A stretch of 64,000 nt of DNA from Sphingosinicella terrae. GTDB taxonomy: Bacteria > Pseudomonadota > Alphaproteobacteria > Sphingomonadales > Sphingomonadaceae. Position numbers and translations under genes: made by a program. Positions within the stretch are counted from its first letter, which is position 1. The number at the start of each line of letters is the position of its first letter. The DNA is taken from contig NZ_QDFY01000002.1 in assembly GCF_003347635.1 (NCBI RefSeq), positions 186,001-250,000 of the forward strand, in the 5' to 3' direction. This document shows positions 52,004 through 61,510 of the stretch, one piece after another. The notes beneath the pieces were generated by a model. That model did no database searches. It had not been told where the DNA came from and worked only from the letters and a program-made list of their open reading frames with translations.

Positions 52004-53071
52004 ATGGGCACACTCGCACTCCGGCTCTTCCTGCCGCTCGTCCTAGCGGTGCTCGGCGCGCCGGCGCCGGCGGCGGCGCCATCGCCCGCATCGGTCGGTG
52101 GGCGTGCCGCGGCGGCGTGGCTCGATCGCCCGGAATTCATGATCTACCAGGTCGGTGAGGTGACGGCCGTCCATTATGCCGAGGTCGCTTCCGCTTACGG
52201 TGCGGCGCGGCTTGCTCGGGCCTCGGCGAATGGCGCGCTGCTCGAGCGGGTCGCCGCCCGTCACCGGCGACTGCTCGCCGAGGCGATCCCCAACAGTGCC
52301 AACCATGTCGACGCCAATGTCTACGGCTTGTGGCCTCTGGTGTTGGACGGGGACGAGGAACGCGCCCGCGGCCTCGCCATGGCGGACGGTCAGTGGCAGG
52401 AGTCCGGCCCGGACGGCCTTACCCGCCAGGCGCGCTACTGGATCGACGACATCTGGATGATCGGTGCGCTTCAGGTCCAGGCGTGGCGCGTCACCGGCGA
52501 GGGCCGCTATCTCGATCGCGCCGCGCAGACCGCTCGGCTCTACGTCTCGCGCCTGCAGCAGCCGAACGGCCTGTTCCATCACGGTCCTGAAGCGCCCTTC
52601 TTCTGGGGGCGGGGTAATGGCTGGGTCGCGGCCGGCCTCGCCGAGATTCTGTCCGAGCTGCCCGCCGATCATCCCGACCGGCCGGCGCTGGCCGCCGCCT
52701 TCCGGCGGATGATGGCGGCGCTGCTCCGCCATCAGGCCGAAGACGGCATGTGGCGCCAGCTCATCGATTATCCGGACGCGTGGAAGGAGACGTCGGCGAC
52801 CGCCATGTTCGGCTATGCGATGGCGGTCGGCGTCCGCCGCGGCATCCTCGCCGAACCGGCTTATGTCCAAGCCCATCGCCGTGCATGGACTGCCCTTGCC
52901 GCCTATGTCGGCGCCGACGGGCAGCTTTCGCAGGTCTGCGCGGGCACCGGCCAATCCGCCGATGCCGATTATTATCTCGCTCGACCGGTCGTGACCGGCG
53001 ACCTGCACGGCCAGGCCGCCTTGCTCTGGTTCGCGGCGGAGCTGGCGGAGGCGCGCGCGATCAGACGTTGA
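52004..53071 (+). CDS. glycoside hydrolase family 88/105-like exported enzyme
   Basis: A 355-residue protein with a signal peptide ([28 protein letters not shown]). The (alpha/alpha)6 barrel shows [88 protein letters not shown] and [13 protein letters not shown]. The DDIWM and FWGRGNGW blocks are typical of unsaturated glucuronyl/rhamnogalacturonyl hydrolases, which cleave unsaturated uronic acids left by pectin or other polysaccharide lyases. No lyase or sugar-uptake genes are close by. Its 3' end overlaps the convergent ychF gene by 11 bases. Confidence 0.85.
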   Translation: MGTLALRLFLPLVLAVLGAPAPAAAPSPASVGGRAAAAWLDRPEFMIYQVGEVTAVHYAEVASAYGAARLARASANGALLERVAARHRRLLAEAIPNSANHVDANVYGLWPLVLDGDEERARGLAMADGQWQESGPDGLTRQARYWIDDIWMIGALQVQAWRVTGEGRYLDRAAQTARLYVSRLQQPNGLFHHGPEAPFFWGRGNGWVAAGLAEILSELPADHPDRPALAAAFRRMMAALLRHQAEDGMWRQLIDYPDAWKETSATAMFGYAMAVGVRRGILAEPAYVQAHRRAWTALAAYVGADGQLSQVCAGTGQSADADYYLARPVVTGDLHGQAALLWFAAELAEARAIRR

Positions 53072-54161
53072 AGCGGAACAGCATCACGTCGCCGTCCTGG
53101 ACGACATATTCCTTGCCTTCCGAGCGCATGCGACCCGCTTCCTTCGCGGCGGTCTCGCTGCCGAGGCCGACATAATCTTCAAAGGCGATCGTCTCGGCCC
53201 GGATGAAGCCGCGCTCGAAATCGCTGTGGATCGCACCGGCCGCCTGCGGCGCCTTGGCGCCCTTCTCCACCGTCCATGCCCGCGCTTCCTTGGGCCCTGC
53301 GGTGAAGAACGTGATCAGGTGAAGAAGGTCATAGCCGGCGCGGATGATGCGGGCGAGGCCGGTCTCCTCCAGCCCCAGGTCCTTAAGGAATTCGGCCCGG
53401 TCCTCGCCCGGCATGGTCGCGATCTCGGCCTCGATCGCGGCGGAGATGATCACCGCCTTGGCGCCTTCGGCTTCGGCGCGGGCGAACACCGCCTCGCTGT
53501 GAGCGTTGCCGGCGGCGGCATCGCCTTCGTCGACGTTGCAGACGTAGAGGACCGGCTTGGCGGTCAGCAGTTGCGCCTGGTCGAGCGCCTTCTTCTCCTC
53601 CTCGTCGCGGGGCTCGGTCAGCCGGGCCGGCTTCGACTGGCGGAGCAGCTCGAGCGCCTGGCCGAGCACCGACGCCTGCACCTTGGCCTCCTTGTCCCCC
53701 TGCTGCGCCTTCTTGGCCAGGCTGGGGACGCGCTTCTCGAGGCTCTCCAGGTCGGCGAGCATCAACTCGGTCTCGACCGTCTCCGCATCGGCGACCGGAT
53801 CGACGCGACCCTCGACATGGGTGACGTCGCCGCCTTCGAAGCAGCGCAGCACGTGCACGATCGCGTCCACCTCGCGAATATTGGCCAGGAACTGGTTGCC
53901 GAGGCCCTCGCCCTTGGACGCGCCGCGGACCAGTCCGGCAATGTCGACGAACTCGAGCTGCGTCTCGATCACGTTGGCCGATCCGGCTGCCTCGGCGAGC
54001 CGGTGGAGGCGGGGGTCGGGTACTGCGACGCGTCCGACATTGGGCTCGATCGTGCAGAAGGGGTAATTGGCCGCCTGCGCGGCCGCTGTCTCGGTCAGCG
54101 CGTTGAACAAAGTGGACTTGCCGACATTGGGCAGCCCGACGATTCCGCAACGAAAGCCCAT
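53061..54161 (-). CDS. ychF: redox-regulated ATPase YchF
   Basis: A 366-residue Obg-family protein. The P-loop is [39 protein letters not shown] (G2), [39 protein letters not shown] (G3 region) and the coiled-coil insert follow; the TGS domain near the end has [42 protein letters not shown]. YchF prefers ATP because its G4 motif differs, and it associates with ribosomes and oxidant response. It overlaps the glycosidase gene tail to tail by 11 bases. Confidence 0.97.
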   Translation of the reverse strand: MGFRCGIVGLPNVGKSTLFNALTETAAAQAANYPFCTIEPNVGRVAVPDPRLHRLAEAAGSANVIETQLEFVDIAGLVRGASKGEGLGNQFLANIREVDAIVHVLRCFEGGDVTHVEGRVDPVADAETVETELMLADLESLEKRVPSLAKKAQQGDKEAKVQASVLGQALELLRQSKPARLTEPRDEEEKKALDQAQLLTAKPVLYVCNVDEGDAAAGNAHSEAVFARAEAEGAKAVIISAAIEAEIATMPGEDRAEFLKDLGLEETGLARIIRAGYDLLHLITFFTAGPKEARAWTVEKGAKAPQAAGAIHSDFERGFIRAETIAFEDYVGLGSETAAKEAGRMRSEGKEYVVQDGDVMLFRFNV

Positions 54162-54317
54162 TGAAGATCCTGTGTCTCGAGAAGGGGGCGGCGCGACGGG
54201 CCGATCCCCGCGCTGGCCGTTCGCCGCCCGTTAGACGGTCGCGCGCGCGAATGCCAGCGGCCGCTCGACAGGCCGCAGGCGCCTTCCTATCGTGCTGCGG
54301 CAAAGGGGAAGCTTCCG

Positions 54318-56765
54318 ATGATTTCTGGCCTGTCACGTCTGCTGATCGCCATGGCGCTCGCCTGTCTGACGGCGCCCCTCTTCGCTTGGGCAACCCCGCA
54401 GGAGACGCTGCGCGGGACGCAGCTGCAGGACGGTCTCGTCCCGGTTCACGTCGATCGCAACGGTGGGCGCATCCTGCTTTCGCTGCCCGCGCCGGACGGG
54501 GAAGGACTGTCGGGACGCTTCATCTATGTCACCGCGCTCGAGACCGGACTCGGCTCGGCCGGCCTCGGTCTCGACCGGGCCCTGAGCTCGGGCTCGAAGA
54601 TGCTCGTCTTCCGCCGCGTCGGCCCGCGCGTCGTCGCGGAGATCGAGAATACCCGCTTCCGCGCCTCGGCCGCCCCGGCCGCGGAGCAGGCAGGTGTGCG
54701 CCGGTCCTTCGCTTATTCCACCATCTGGAGCGGCGAGATCGCCGCCGAGACCGCTGACGGACGCCTGCTCGTCGACATTGCCGGCTTCCTCGCGCGCGAC
54801 GATATGAACCTCGCCAGGGCGCTTCGCGAGCAGGACGATGGCGATTACCGGCTGGTGCCGGAGCTGAGCCATGCCGATACCGGCTTCGTCCGGGTGTTTC
54901 CCCGAAATATCGAGCTGGCCGCGCGGCTTACCTTCGTCAGTGCCAGGCCGGGGCCGGAGGTCGGAAACATCGTTCCGGTGACCGGCAATGCCAGCTTCGT
55001 CGTCCGCCATTCGCTGATCGCACTTCCCGAGCCCGGCTATCGCGTGCGCCGCTTCGATCCCCGCGCCGGCAGCTTCGGGACCCAGATCGTCGACTTCGCG
55101 GCGCCGCTCGGAAGGTCGGTCGTCTACGAGGTCGCCAATCGCTTCCGGCTCGAGCGTCTCGATCCAGCCGCGCCGCGATCGCGCGTGCGCAATCCGATCA
55201 CCTTCTACATCGACACGGCAGCCCCCGAGCCGATCCGCCAGGCGCTGTTCGACGGCGTTTCCTGGTGGCGGCAAGCCTTCGAGGCGGCGGGCTATGTCGA
55301 TGCCTTCCGGGTCGAGATGCTGCCCGACGGCGTCGATCCGCTCGACATACGGTACAACGTCGTCAACTGGGTCAACCGGGCCACCCGGGGCTGGTCCTAC
55401 GGTCAGGTGATCGAGGACCCCCGCACCGGCGAGATCATCAAGGGCCAGGTGCTGCTCGGATCGCTGCGCGTCCGCCAGGACATGCTGATCTTCCAAGCCC
55501 TGGTCGGCGCCGGACTCACCGGAACCGGGGATCCCAACGATCCCCTCGCGGCCGCTCTGGCGCGCATTCGTCAGCTCGCCGCCCACGAGGTCGGGCACGC
55601 GCTCGGCCTCGCCCACAATTTCGCCGCCAGCCATCAGGGCCGCTATTCGGTGATGGACTATCCGGCGCCGCGGATCCGGCTCGTGGACGGCCGGCCGGAC
55701 CTCACCGACGCCTATGGCGCGGGCCTCGGCCGCTGGGACCTTTTCGCCGTGGATTGGCTCTACGGCGCCGAGACCGACGAGGAAGGCGCCGCGCGCATGA
55801 CCGCGGCGATGGCCGAGGGTCTGCGCTACGTCGCCGACGACGATGCCCGCCCGGCCGGCGCGGCGCATCCCGTCGGCAGCCTTTGGGACGATTTCGACCA
55901 TCCGGTCGAGGAGCTCGAGCGAATGATGGCGGTGAGAGAGGTCGCCGTCGCGAATTTCGGCCCATCGGCGTTGCCGCCGGGCGAGCCGGACTCCGCCCTG
56001 CGGCGCGCCTTCGTCCCGATCTGGCTGCTCCACCGATATCAGGTGGAGGCGGCGGCCAAATATGTCGGCGGAGTCGACTTCAACTATTCGGTGAGGGGCG
56101 ACGGGCATGGCGAGGCGCGCGCCGTTCCTGCCGCCGGCCAGGAGCGGGCGCTCGAGGCGCTGCTCGCGACGCTGTCGGGCGATGCGCTGACCGTGCCTCC
56201 CGCGCTGCTGCCTTTCCTATCTGCGGGCTGGTCCGGCAATGCCGATCGCCAGACCGACATCGAGGTCATCCGCACGGCCGGCGGACCGGTCTTCGATCCG
56301 CTCGCGGCGACCGAGACCGGGGCCGCCGTCACTCTCGCCGCCTTGCTCGCTCCCGAACGGCTGAACCGGCTGGAGATCCAGCATCAGGCCGATCCCGCCA
56401 TTCCCGCCGCGTACGAGCTCGTCGACCGGCTGGTCGGTCGCGTCTTCACCTTCCGCGGCATGAACCCTTCACAGGCGGCCGTGCAGCGCCGGATCGCGAC
56501 GACGGCGGCGCTGGCGCTGGCACGCGTGCAGCGCGACTCCACGCTGTCGCCGACCATCGCGCTGGCGCTGTCGGAACGCCTCGACCGGCTCTCCCGCGAC
56601 CTCGCCGACGCGCGCGGCGGCAGTGTCCAGGGCGACTGGAGCCGAGGCCTCGCGCGGCTGCTCGGGGACCGCGAGGCGCTGGCGGAGGCGATCGCCGATC
56701 AGCGCCGATTGCCGCGCATACCGCCGGGCATGCCGATCGGCGGGTCGGAGGGCGGCTTCGAATGA
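54318..56765 (+). CDS. exported zinc-dependent metalloprotease (DUF5117/DUF4953 type)
   Basis: An 815-residue exported protein: MISGLSRLLIAMALACLTAPLFAWA is the signal. The N-terminal DUF5117-type region has GRFIYVTALETGLGSAGLGLDR and HSLIALPEPGYRVRRFDPRAGSFG. The DUF4953 metallopeptidase centre is LAAHEVGHALGLAHNFAASHQGRYSVMDYPAPRI around residues 420-445: HExGHxxGxxHN with a metzincin-like Met-turn in SVMDYP. The remainder is helical. It is likely periplasmic or extracellular. Substrates are unknown. AGGGGAAG precedes the ATG. It is divergent from ychF. Confidence 0.92.
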   Translation: MISGLSRLLIAMALACLTAPLFAWATPQETLRGTQLQDGLVPVHVDRNGGRILLSLPAPDGEGLSGRFIYVTALETGLGSAGLGLDRALSSGSKMLVFRRVGPRVVAEIENTRFRASAAPAAEQAGVRRSFAYSTIWSGEIAAETADGRLLVDIAGFLARDDMNLARALREQDDGDYRLVPELSHADTGFVRVFPRNIELAARLTFVSARPGPEVGNIVPVTGNASFVVRHSLIALPEPGYRVRRFDPRAGSFGTQIVDFAAPLGRSVVYEVANRFRLERLDPAAPRSRVRNPITFYIDTAAPEPIRQALFDGVSWWRQAFEAAGYVDAFRVEMLPDGVDPLDIRYNVVNWVNRATRGWSYGQVIEDPRTGEIIKGQVLLGSLRVRQDMLIFQALVGAGLTGTGDPNDPLAAALARIRQLAAHEVGHALGLAHNFAASHQGRYSVMDYPAPRIRLVDGRPDLTDAYGAGLGRWDLFAVDWLYGAETDEEGAARMTAAMAEGLRYVADDDARPAGAAHPVGSLWDDFDHPVEELERMMAVREVAVANFGPSALPPGEPDSALRRAFVPIWLLHRYQVEAAAKYVGGVDFNYSVRGDGHGEARAVPAAGQERALEALLATLSGDALTVPPALLPFLSAGWSGNADRQTDIEVIRTAGGPVFDPLAATETGAAVTLAALLAPERLNRLEIQHQADPAIPAAYELVDRLVGRVFTFRGMNPSQAAVQRRIATTAALALARVQRDSTLSPTIALALSERLDRLSRDLADARGGSVQGDWSRGLARLLGDREALAEAIADQRRLPRIPPGMPIGGSEGGFE

Positions 56766-56825
56766 GGGTGCCGCCTTGCCCCGGCGTCGGCCGATCCCCA
56801 AGTCCGTGAGGGGAAGGGGAGTCCC

Positions 56826-57206
56826 ATGATTGAAGACAAGATCGCCGATATGGTCGAGCGTTTCTACGCCAAGGTCCGGCGGGACGATTATGTTGGCGGC
56901 GTCTTCGAGTCGGCGGTCATAGACTGGCCGGACCATCTCGATCGCCTGACCGATTTCTGGTCGTCGGTGATGCTCGGCACTGGCCGCTATAAGGGCAATC
57001 CGATGGCCGTCCATCACCGCCATCGCGACTTGATCCGGCCGGACATGTTCGATCGCTGGCTTGCCTTGTGGCGCGAGACGGCCGCCGAGACCATGCCGCC
57101 CGCCGAGGCGGCCGCCTTCGTCGAGAAGGCCGAGCGGATCGCCGAGAGCCTGAAGCTCGGCCTCTTCTTTCGCATCGAGGACGGCGCCCGCCCGGCCCTG
57201 GGCTGA
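56826..57206 (+). CDS. group III truncated haemoglobin
   Basis: A 126-residue globin of group III (trHbP). MIEDKIADMVERFYAKVRRDDYVGGVFESAVIDWPDHLDRLTDFWSSVMLGTGRYKGNPMAVHHRHRDL is the family pattern, with Phe-Tyr at the distal B helix, WSSVMLGTGRYKGNPM in the E helix region and the proximal His in HHRHRDLIRPDMFDRWLALW. Group III proteins bind oxygen or NO with a proposed role in low-oxygen redox chemistry. GGGGAAGGGGAG lies before the ATG. It is convergent with the Arg-rich protein gene. Confidence 0.94.
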   Translation: MIEDKIADMVERFYAKVRRDDYVGGVFESAVIDWPDHLDRLTDFWSSVMLGTGRYKGNPMAVHHRHRDLIRPDMFDRWLALWRETAAETMPPAEAAAFVEKAERIAESLKLGLFFRIEDGARPALG

Positions 57207-57218
57207 CGCCGGCTTCGA

Positions 57219-58802
57219 TCAGCCGAGCAGGCCCGGCAGAACCGACTGGGCGAGGGTCGAGGTCAGATCACCCTCGCCGCCGAGTCCGTCCTCATAGCCG
57301 TAGGGCGAGCCCAGGCCGGCGAGCTCGAGCGGTGCCCCGTCGAGATCGTAGCCCCCGAGCGGATCGCCCAGCAGGCCGGCGCCCATCGGCGCGCCGAGCA
57401 GGCCGCCGCCGAAGATGCCGCTGATCGCGCTGCCCAGCCCGTCCGCGGCGCCACTCTCGTAGGCGTAACCGGGCTCGGCATAGGCATAAGCGGGATCGTC
57501 ATAGCCGTAGCCGGCATTGTCATAGGCATAACTACCGAAGCCATCGCCGCCGCCCAGGGTCGCGCTTGCCGGGAAGCCGTAACCGCTGCCGCCGAGACTG
57601 CCGAGACTGCCGAGACTGCCGAGACTGCCGAGACCGCCGAGACCGCCGAGCTCGCCGCCGCCCGCCATCTGCAGGACGACCGGCAGCAAGGCGCCGAAAA
57701 TTCCGCCGAGGCCGTCGCCGAAGAGGCCGCCGCCGAAGCCGCTATCATCGCCGGCATAATCATAGTCGTCCGCATAGCCGTAGCCGATCCGCGGATCGAT
57801 GGCGCCATAAGGCGTCGCCGGATAGGCGAAGGCCGCGGGCGCCGCGTCATAGCGCGCGGGGCCATAGGCATAGGAATAAGCCGGGGCGACCGGGTAGTAG
57901 ATCGGCGCAAGGGTCCGCCGACGCGTCCGCTCGGCCCTATAGGCACGCCGCACCGCTTCGGCGTCGCGGCGCGACGGTGCGCGATAGACGTAGACTGGCG
58001 CATAGCCATTGTCGGGCTGCATCCGCAGGCGGGCGAGGTTGCGCCGCGCGCGCCGGTCGTCCTGCCACCGCGCAGACGCTATGCCACGCCGCTCGGCCGA
58101 CCGCAGGCGCCGAATCTCCGCCGCGCGCGAGGCCGCATAGGCCCGGCGCTGGAGCGCACGCTCGGAGCGAGCGTTCCGGGCGAAGCGCGCGTCCCGCTGC
58201 CGCACCTGGCGCTGGCGCATCACCGCGACCTGCTGCTCGCGGACCGCGCGGGCCCGCTGGCGCTGCGCCGCCGCTCGCTGGCGGGCGACCAGCCGTTGGC
58301 GCGAGGCGCGCGCCTGGCGCTGCTGTTGCACCTGCCGGCGCTGGACGGCGGCCTGCCGCACGCGGCTTTCGGCTCGCACATGGCGCCGCTCGACGCGCGC
58401 CGCCTGACGCGCGCGCTGCTGGACGGCGCGGCGGGCCTGGGAGCGCGCCTGGGCCCTTGCGCGGGTCTGGGCGGTGCGCCGCTCCGAAGCCCGCTCGCGC
58501 TGCTGCGCGACTTGCCGGCGCTGGGCTGCGCTCCGCTGGCGCTGCGCCACGGCCGAACGCGAGCGTTGCGCCGACGCCCTTTGCCGCGCCGCTGCCCGCT
58601 GAGGGCGCGCCGCGACGCGGGACGATCGGGCCGCCTGCCGGCGTTCGGCGCGTTGCGCGCGGCGCTGGGACTGGGCCGCGTGCCGCGGCTGCGAACGTTC
58701 TGCACGGGCTTCGCGGCCGCCGCCCCGGCCGTTACCGGGATCGGCCAGCACGGGTGTGGCAAAGGTCGAAGCGAGCAGCAGGACGGCAAAGGCGCTCTTC
58801 AT
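57219..58802 (-). CDS. large Arg/Ala/Gln-rich exported protein with Gly/Tyr-rich tail
   Basis: A 527-residue protein with no family I recognise. A signal peptide (MKSAFAVLLLASTFATPVLAD) is followed by about 240 residues made almost only of Arg, Ala, Gln, Ser and Val (AERRQAARSSRVAARPQRAA and many similar runs), likely one long, extremely basic helix or coiled coil. The rest is Tyr, Gly, Ala and Pro rich (YYPVAPAYSYAYGPARYDAAP, GYGYADDYDYAGDD), with Gly-Leu runs (GGLFGDGLGGIFGALLP) and a tripeptide repeat of LGS/LGG. The only lysine is residue 2. Such charge could bind DNA, lipopolysaccharide or other polyanions. Start at 58802; a longer frame would lose the signal. No recognised promoter was found upstream. 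Confidence 0.75.
   Translation of the reverse strand: MKSAFAVLLLASTFATPVLADPGNGRGGGREARAERSQPRHAAQSQRRAQRAERRQAARSSRVAARPQRAAARQRASAQRSRSAVAQRQRSAAQRRQVAQQRERASERRTAQTRARAQARSQARRAVQQRARQAARVERRHVRAESRVRQAAVQRRQVQQQRQARASRQRLVARQRAAAQRQRARAVREQQVAVMRQRQVRQRDARFARNARSERALQRRAYAASRAAEIRRLRSAERRGIASARWQDDRRARRNLARLRMQPDNGYAPVYVYRAPSRRDAEAVRRAYRAERTRRRTLAPIYYPVAPAYSYAYGPARYDAAPAAFAYPATPYGAIDPRIGYGYADDYDYAGDDSGFGGGLFGDGLGGIFGALLPVVLQMAGGGELGGLGGLGSLGSLGSLGSLGGSGYGFPASATLGGGDGFGSYAYDNAGYGYDDPAYAYAEPGYAYESGAADGLGSAISGIFGGGLLGAPMGAGLLGDPLGGYDLDGAPLELAGLGSPYGYEDGLGGEGDLTSTLAQSVLPGLLG
57592..57645. repeat. 9-base in-frame tandem repeat
   Basis: Four perfect copies of CCGAGACTG (57592-57627) are followed by two of CCGAGACCG (57628-57645). 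On the coding (minus) strand they give LGS and LGG triplets in the Arg-rich exported protein. Being a multiple of three, copy changes keep the frame. Confidence 0.95.
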
Positions 58803-58991
58803 AGGTTCCACTCCAATTTGGAGCGCAACGTGCGCCATCGCCTTTGAGTCGCGCCTGAATTGGGCGTTCATGCGCGGGATAGGAAGCCGCCGCGACTGCA
58901 AATTTGCGTTTTGCTGCAAGTGTTTGTGAGCAAGTCGACGGATCAGGCGTTTCGATCGGCCGTTGCCGCGGGTAGACGAACCGTTCCCGCC

Positions 58992-59567
58992 TCAGCCGGG
59001 TTCGGCGACCCTCAACGCGACCTCGTTCATGAAACGCGGGCCGTCGGCATGGGCGAGCCAGGAGGCTTCGGCCGCGATCGCAGCAAGCAGGTCGCTGAGG
59101 CGGTCGGTCTCGGCCTTGGCGTAATTGCCGAGAACGTGCTTGGTGACCTTGTCCTTGTGGCCGGGATGGCCGATCCCGATCCGGACGCGGCGAAAGGCGT
59201 TGCCGATATGCGCCTCGACCGAGCGCAATCCATTATGGCCGGCCGTGCCGCCGCCGACCTTCACCTTGACCTTGAAGGGGGCGAGGTCGAGCTCGTCGTG
59301 GAAGACGGTGACGTCGCCAAGATCCTTCTTGAAGAAGCGCATCGCCTCGCCGACGGCTCGGCCGGAATCGTTCATGAAGGTGGCGGGCTTGAGCAGCAGG
59401 ATGCGTTCGCTGCCGATCCGTCCCTGCTGGGCCCAGCCGGAAAAGGCTTTCTTCGGAGGATCAAAGCCGTGGGCCTGGGCGATCGTGTCGACCGCCATGA
59501 AGCCGACATTGTGCCGGTGCATCGCATATTGGGCGCCGGGATTGCCGAGGCCGACCCAGATCTGCAC
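58992..59567 (-). CDS. pth: peptidyl-tRNA hydrolase
   Basis: A 191-residue Pth that frees tRNA from stalled peptidyl-tRNA. Family blocks: IWVGLGNPGAQYAMHRHNVGFMAVD (catalytic Asn and His), LLLKPATFMNDSGRAVGE, VFHDELDLAPFKVKVKVGGGTAGHNGLRS with the catalytic Asp, and VRIGIGHPGHKDKVTKHVLGNY. I start at the GTG at 59567, which follows GGGGGGAG and gives the standard length; the frame is open 35 codons further to a TTG without a ribosome site. It follows rplY, the usual order. Confidence 0.94.
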   Translation of the reverse strand: MQIWVGLGNPGAQYAMHRHNVGFMAVDTIAQAHGFDPPKKAFSGWAQQGRIGSERILLLKPATFMNDSGRAVGEAMRFFKKDLGDVTVFHDELDLAPFKVKVKVGGGTAGHNGLRSVEAHIGNAFRRVRIGIGHPGHKDKVTKHVLGNYAKAETDRLSDLLAAIAAEASWLAHADGPRFMNEVALRVAEPG

Positions 59568-59681
59568 GGGCGCGAACTCCCCCCAGGTGGCGGCATCCGA
59601 AGCCGTGTCGGGCTGGCCCGGCACCTCCACCCGCCGCGAGGCGAACAGGGATGCGAGCCAGCCCAAACGCAAGAGGGCAGC

Positions 59682-60338
59682 CTATTCGGCGTCGCCCTGG
59701 TCGTCGCCGACCAGCGGCACTTCGCCCGAGGTCAGCTCCTCGCCGCCGGCTTCCGCCGCTTCCGACTTCATACCGGACGGGGCGACGACGGTCGCGATGG
59801 TGAAGTCGCGGTCGGTGATCGCGGAGCTGGTGCCCTTGGGCAGGGTGACGTGGCTGATGTGGAGCGAATCGCCGATGTCGAGGCCGGCGAGATCGATCAC
59901 GATCTCATCGGGCATCTCGGCGGCGTCGCAGACCAGCTCGAGCTCGTGGCGCACGGCGTTGAGCACGCCGCCGCGCTTCAGGCCGCGCGAATTCTCCTCG
60001 CCGACGAAGCGGATCGGCACCGCGACGGTGACCGTCGCATGCTCGGAGATGCGCAGAAAGTCGACATGCAAGGGGCGATCGGTCACCGGATGGAACTGCA
60101 CGTCCTTCGGCAGCGTGCGGGTCGGCTTGCCGCCGACGTCGATCATCACAACCGAATTCATGAAGTGGCCGGTGTTGAGGATCTTGGCCAGGGCCTTTTC
60201 CTCGAGATGGACCGACAGGGGTTCCTGATTGCCGCCGTATACGACGGCGGGGACGCGGCCTTGGTTGCGCAGTGCGCGGGAGGCTCCCTTGCCAGCCCGT
60301 TCGCGCGCTTCGGCCGACAGCGTAAGCTGTTCGCTCAT
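59682..60338 (-). CDS. rplY: 50S ribosomal protein L25 (general stress protein Ctc family)
   Basis: A 218-residue long-form L25. It begins [36 protein letters not shown], the 5S-rRNA-binding domain, and continues with [23 protein letters not shown] and the C-terminal beta domain [49 protein letters not shown]. The acidic tail ([21 protein letters not shown]) is typical. The ATG at 60338 is chosen because the upstream frame is non-conserved. It precedes pth by 114 bases on the same strand. Confidence 0.96.
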   Translation of the reverse strand: MSEQLTLSAEARERAGKGASRALRNQGRVPAVVYGGNQEPLSVHLEEKALAKILNTGHFMNSVVMIDVGGKPTRTLPKDVQFHPVTDRPLHVDFLRISEHATVTVAVPIRFVGEENSRGLKRGGVLNAVRHELELVCDAAEMPDEIVIDLAGLDIGDSLHISHVTLPKGTSSAITDRDFTIATVVAPSGMKSEAAEAGGEELTSGEVPLVGDDQGDAE

Positions 60339-60489
60339 GGCATGTCTCCAGATAGCGGGTTTCCAGAAATCCCGATCACGCCTCCAGGGATGACCATGAG
60401 CGGGAAGGCGGCGCCTATAGGGGAGAAGGCCTGCGGAAGCAAGGCGTTCCTCCCCGGCGTCGCCGGGGCGGGCTCGGAGTCCATCCCGG

Positions 60490-61428
60490 TCAGGATCCCG
60501 CGGCAGGTTCCTCCTCACGGGCCACGCGCTCCGCGCTGAGGCCGCTTTCCTCGAGCACCGCCTGGACGCTGTCATCACCGGCGAGATGGCCTGCGCCAAC
60601 GGCGACGAAGACCGTGCCCGGCCGCGCCATCCGCTCGCGGATCCAGCCGGCCCAGGCGCGATTGCGATCGGTGAAGATCAGCCGGTGGAGGGCCGGATCC
60701 TGCGCGGTCTGGCTGTCGATGATCCGCCGCAGCGCCTCGACATCGCCTTCCGACCAGGCCGCCAGCATCGGCCCGAGCACCTCGTCGGCGCTGTCGAGAC
60801 TGTCGAGCGTCTGGCGAAGCTGGGCCAGCTGCTGCTCTTCCGGCATGTCGTCGAACAGCCGGATCTGCCACTCGATCCCTTCGAGTTCGCCGATCGTGAC
60901 GTTCCGTTCTCGCGCCGCCCGAGTCAGCACCTGCTCGGGGCCGTTGGCGGCGCTGATGCCCAGCCGCTGGCTGACCAGCGAGGCCAGCGTCATCGATACG
61001 AACCAGGGCTCGAAGGTGTCGAAGGTCCCCGTCGGCACGCCGGCGGCGTTGAGCGCCTGCGCGAGCGCTTCGTTCTGCTCGGCGGTGAGCCGCTCGGATA
61101 GCCTGCGGCCCTGCGGATCCACCGCATAGCGCAGGACGATCGGCTGGAGCTCCGCCGGATTGTCGGGGACGATGGCTTCGAGCACCAGCTCGTCCGAAGC
61201 GTCGAACGCCGACCTGACCTCGTCGTCGAACCACGTCCGGCCATCGAGCAGGTGGAACGTGCCGAACAGATAGACGGTCGTATCCTCGTCACGCACGACC
61301 CACAAAGCCGGATCGGCGTCGGCGGCCGTCGTCGGGTCGGCCGCCGGTGCGGCCGGTTCCGGCGCAGCCTGGGCGAACAGGGACACCGGCGCGAGCGCGA
61401 GCGCGGTGGCCAGAAGCAGCTTCTTCAT
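60490..61428 (-). CDS. TraB/GumN family exported protein (copy 1)
   Basis: A 312-residue protein with a signal peptide ([21 protein letters not shown]) and a Pro/Ala spacer. The TraB/GumN (Tiki-like) domain starts [32 protein letters not shown] with the GTFH motif, continues DELVLEAI (conserved Glu) and ends [34 protein letters not shown] with the GAGHL motif. These residues form the proposed metal-dependent protease-like site. It is a paralogue of the next gene. Substrate unknown. 60339-60489 upstream of rplY holds no gene. Confidence 0.88.
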   Translation of the reverse strand: MKKLLLATALALAPVSLFAQAAPEPAAPAADPTTAADADPALWVVRDEDTTVYLFGTFHLLDGRTWFDDEVRSAFDASDELVLEAIVPDNPAELQPIVLRYAVDPQGRRLSERLTAEQNEALAQALNAAGVPTGTFDTFEPWFVSMTLASLVSQRLGISAANGPEQVLTRAARERNVTIGELEGIEWQIRLFDDMPEEQQLAQLRQTLDSLDSADEVLGPMLAAWSEGDVEALRRIIDSQTAQDPALHRLIFTDRNRAWAGWIRERMARPGTVFVAVGAGHLAGDDSVQAVLEESGLSAERVAREEEPAAGS

Positions 61429-61510
61429 TCCGTGATTCTCCCTTGTCGCGAACGACTTGGCGCAAGCGTGGTGACGCGCATATCGGTATCGTAATCGCTT
61501 CCGCCAAGGA

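Noticed and set aside
57592..57645. CRISPR-like repeat
   Set aside because: Units of nine bases without spacers inside a coding region; a simple tandem repeat.
58992..59672. A longer peptidyl-tRNA hydrolase starting at TTG 59672
   Set aside because: The 35 extra residues are not family-like and partly encode the ribosome site of the GTG at 59567, which gives the standard length.
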